A stretch of 7,069 bases of DNA from JAHECQ01 sp047638695 (GTDB lineage Bacteria; Actinomycetota; Acidimicrobiia; Acidimicrobiales; SZUA-35): positions 1-7,069 of the forward strand of contig JBLINY010000175.1 in the NCBI GenBank assembly GCA_047638695.1, read 5' to 3'. The notes under the pieces were generated by a model. It searched no databases, was not told the DNA's origin, and worked only from the letters and a program-made list of their open reading frames with translations. Below are positions 5,352 to 7,069 of this stretch, piece by piece (the stretch's first letter is position 1; each line of letters begins with the position of its first letter). The position numbers and the translations under genes are program-made.

Positions 5352-6866
5352 ATGGACGCTATTGATCTCACAAAAGTGCTGAGGCGTCGCATCTTCGCCT
5401 TTGCCGTCGACTTCGGCCTTGTGAGCCTCCTTTCGGCCCTGATCGCTCGAAGCCAGTTCGAGTCGTTCCCCTCCAACCCCGCGCTCTGGTCAGACGATCA
5501 ACTCACACGGCTGAGCGAACTCGCTGCTTCGTTCAACCGCGAACAAGTCCTTGGCGACACCAAGTACGTGATCGGGTTGCCCGGAATCATGCTGACTCTG
5601 GCGGTCGTTACCGTGCTGTGCGTGATCGTGTTTGCCCTGCTCCCAGCGAGCTCGGGGTGGAGCCCGGGTAAGAAAATGTTTGGGTTACAGGTAACTACAC
5701 CCGCAGGCGGGCGGCCGGGCCTCGACCAATTCCTCATTCGCTCCTTTGTCGGTCTCGTCGACCTACTTCCGGTGGTGATACCCGGCCTCCTTGGGTTCCT
5801 GCTCGCTCGCCGTCACAAGCTGCATCAACGTCTGGGTGACCGGCTGGCCGACACGATCGTCATCGACGGCCGAGCTTCAGCAACGCTCGCTCCAACGTCA
5901 GCCGACAAGGCCACGATGGCCCCTCCCAGACTCGAGCGGCCAGCCACGGTGGCAGCATCTTCGAATCTCGATGCCGCCATGAACCAACAGTTGGCTCATC
6001 AACTCGCGGCGGCCGCTCCCGATCCGGCGCCAGTCCTCAGCCCAACGCCGACGCCCTCAATTTCAAGCACCCGGCTGTCCAGCACTCCGGTGTCCCCTGC
6101 GGTGGATCTTCCCGCGCCCCCGGTGGCTACCCCCACCGCAGATCCCACCCCAAGCCCGACCGCAACCCCAGCGCCAGAGCGAGCCCCGCTGCCCGCTGCC
6201 GCACCAGCACCAACGCCCCCGATCGCCCAGGCACCTGAGGCCGCACCGCCGAGCAGTGAGCCGGTCGACTTCGGTGATCTGCGAGCCGACGGCGACGAAC
6301 TCGCCGAAGGAGAACCCACCATCGACTTCGCTTTCGCCGAAGACTCCGACGCCCCACCCGGTGATCGAGCCACCTTGTTTTCAACATCAGTCGCGCCATC
6401 CGACGGCGTTGCTGGTTCGGCCAACCGTGCCTTCGCCGCTGGCCTCGGCAACGAACTCGGCGGGGCGAAACTTCCTCCGCCGCCTGCGCACCGAGTTGAG
6501 GCAACCGAATGGGATCGGCCCCGGGCCGAACCAGCTCCGGTGTGGTCGCCGGCCGACGATCTTCCATCAGCGACAATCGATGTCGACGCCCCGCTCGAGC
6601 TCGACCCATCGGACCCTCAGGCAGCAGACTCGCCAACGGCCGCTACAGAAACAGCGATCTCCCAAACGCCCGTCTCCCAAACCTCAGGCGCTTCAGCGCC
6701 TGAGCCCCTTGAGGACGATGTGACTCAGGCCGACGATGACGATGCCGGTGGACCCCGCGATCCGGTTTGGAGCGACGAATGGGAGGCATGGTTGTTCTGG
6801 GACGAGGGCGACGAACAGTGGCTGCGCCACGACATCGACAACGACCAGTGGATCAAGATCGACTGA
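5352..6866 (+). CDS. RDD-family membrane protein with long disordered tail and C-terminal W repeats
   Basis: The specific function is unknown. Residues 9–172 form an RDD domain. An RRR cluster precedes TM1 (about 13–33, with D20). TM2 spans about 73–98. The family hallmark SPGKKMFGLQV (104–114) comes next, then R130, TM3 (about 131–152, with D137), and RRHKLHQRLGDRLADTIVID. RDD domains are small three-helix membrane modules, and some family members have been linked to ion transport. Residues 180–300 are rich in Pro, Ala, Thr and Ser, and residues 301–470 are acidic and low in predicted structure. The last 30 residues are three tandem 10-residue units with W480/W490/W500 and D484/D494/D504. 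The tail is presumably cytoplasmic or acts as a spacer that presents the end repeats; that is inference. ATG 5352 is the first possible in-frame start, because the frame closes at a TAA (5304–5306). The gene diverges from glyS and converges on recO, so it is transcribed apart from its neighbours. Confidence 0.88.
   Translation: MDAIDLTKVLRRRIFAFAVDFGLVSLLSALIARSQFESFPSNPALWSDDQLTRLSELAASFNREQVLGDTKYVIGLPGIMLTLAVVTVLCVIVFALLPASSGWSPGKKMFGLQVTTPAGGRPGLDQFLIRSFVGLVDLLPVVIPGLLGFLLARRHKLHQRLGDRLADTIVIDGRASATLAPTSADKATMAPPRLERPATVAASSNLDAAMNQQLAHQLAAAAPDPAPVLSPTPTPSISSTRLSSTPVSPAVDLPAPPVATPTADPTPSPTATPAPERAPLPAAAPAPTPPIAQAPEAAPPSSEPVDFGDLRADGDELAEGEPTIDFAFAEDSDAPPGDRATLFSTSVAPSDGVAGSANRAFAAGLGNELGGAKLPPPPAHRVEATEWDRPRAEPAPVWSPADDLPSATIDVDAPLELDPSDPQAADSPTAATETAISQTPVSQTSGASAPEPLEDDVTQADDDDAGGPRDPVWSDEWEAWLFWDEGDEQWLRHDIDNDQWIKID
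6683..6704. repeat. Perfect 10-bp inverted repeat inside the RDD gene
   Basis: CTCAGGCGCT and AGCGCCTGAG flank a 2-nt centre (TC), equivalent to a 9-bp stem with a TTCA loop. It lies in the part encoding the SGASAPE stretch of the disordered tail, just after two copies of TCTCCCAAAC (6658–6667 and 6673–6682). Neither strand has a following T-tract, so an intrinsic terminator is unlikely. It would form a stable mRNA hairpin; no function can be assigned. Confidence 0.6.
6774..6863 (+). repeat. Three tandem 10-codon repeats at the 3' end of the RDD gene
   Basis: Units at 6774–6803, 6804–6833 and 6834–6863 encode x5-W-[LI]-x2-D; the middle one is EGDEQWLRHD. Columns conserved across all three are the acidic residue two before W, W itself, the aliphatic residue after it, and the final D. 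Q precedes W in units two and three. The repeats are conserved at protein level more than at DNA level and end exactly at the stop codon. Short alternating segments such as WLRHD and WIKID suggest small beta strands. Confidence 0.65.
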
Positions 6867-6870
6867 GGCT

Positions 6871-7069
6871 CTACAGCTGAATGTGCTCGGCAAAAACGGC
6901 CGACGATCGCAGACGCCGCTCGAGATGTTGCTCGATCATCCGCGATGCCATTCCTTCGAGCTCATGGACCGTCGACGGTGGTGTGTGCTCCAGCACTTCA
7001 CGCACGCGCCCCTCGAACACGGCCTGAAAGGCAGAGCGGGTAGCAGCCGAGATGGGCTCGCCCTGTCGA
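6871..7069 (-). CDS. recO: DNA repair protein RecO, C-terminal 65 residues (cut by window edge)
   Basis: The open frame enters from the right edge and ends at TAG (6873–6871). The 65 residues match the end of RecO, the protein that with RecR loads RecA on SSB-coated DNA in the RecFOR recombination repair pathway. The stretch AFQAVFEGRVREVLEH followed by MIEQHLERRLRS aligns by eye with the mycobacterial RecO C-terminus, which has a HLERQLKT helix at the same place. The C-terminal helix is rich in Arg and Glu. The N-terminal OB fold and any Cys-rich knuckle lie outside the window. Its stop is 4 bp from the convergent RDD stop, and it would be transcribed toward glyS if read-through occurred. 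Identification rests on a short fragment plus the recO–glyS neighbourhood known in actinomycetes. Confidence 0.72.
   Translation of the reverse strand, partial: RQGEPISAATRSAFQAVFEGRVREVLEHTPPSTVHELEGMASRMIEQHLERRLRSSAVFAEHIQL

Noticed and set aside
6127..6636. 169-aa minus-strand frame opposite the RDD gene tail
   Set aside because: It is Arg-rich and lies opposite the Pro/Ala-rich tail; composition alone explains the absence of stops.
6683..6704. Intrinsic terminator for recO or the RDD gene
   Set aside because: The stem is perfect but lies about 160 nt inside the RDD coding region, and neither strand has a T-run after it.
6867..6870. Bidirectional terminator between the RDD gene and recO
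   Set aside because: Only 4 bp separate the two stops, with no stem and T-tract arrangement nearby.

Overview
The window is a housekeeping block from a high-GC bacterium. Gene content and order point to an actinomycete, and I would guess the Acidimicrobiia. This rests on three things. The class II dimeric-type glycyl-tRNA synthetase lies near recO on one side and dnaG on the other, which resembles the recO–(uppS)–glyS–(dgt)–dnaG neighbourhood I recall from mycobacteria. The DnaG N-terminus, with its MGI-DEDI opening, looks actinobacterial. Several starts lack a Shine-Dalgarno sequence and have a TAnnnT box 6–8 nt upstream, as in leaderless actinobacterial transcripts. No sequence search could be run, so the lineage is an inference.

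Layout. A minus-strand run reads right to left: glyS (5291→3969), a PPDK-family gene (3969→2365), dnaG (2325→550) and the start of rpoD (553→left edge). Junctions are tight: TGATG between glyS and ppdK, a 39-nt gap before dnaG, and TTGA between dnaG and rpoD. This is probably one co-transcribed unit with possible internal initiation in front of dnaG. It resembles the classical macromolecular-synthesis operon (dnaG–rpoD), here preceded by glyS and ppdK. A plus-strand gene (5352→6866) diverges from glyS. It encodes an RDD-family membrane protein with a long Pro/Ala-rich and acidic tail. It converges, with a 4-bp gap, on the 3' end of a minus-strand gene whose C-terminus looks like RecO (7069→6871).

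Most of the window is ordinary. Two proteins deserve a second look. The PPDK-family protein carries every expected catalytic residue of the phosphohistidine and PEP/pyruvate domains, but starts exactly where the ATP-grasp domain should end. It therefore cannot be a complete pyruvate, phosphate dikinase by itself. The RDD protein ends in three tandem 10-residue units with invariant Trp and Asp, finishing at the stop codon.

Smaller items are a dyad in the 60-bp divergent promoter region, an imperfect hairpin plus a leaderless-type box in the ppdK–dnaG gap, and a perfect 10-bp stem inside the RDD gene. No RNA genes, mobile elements or CRISPR arrays were seen, and no stretch over 300 bases lacks a gene.
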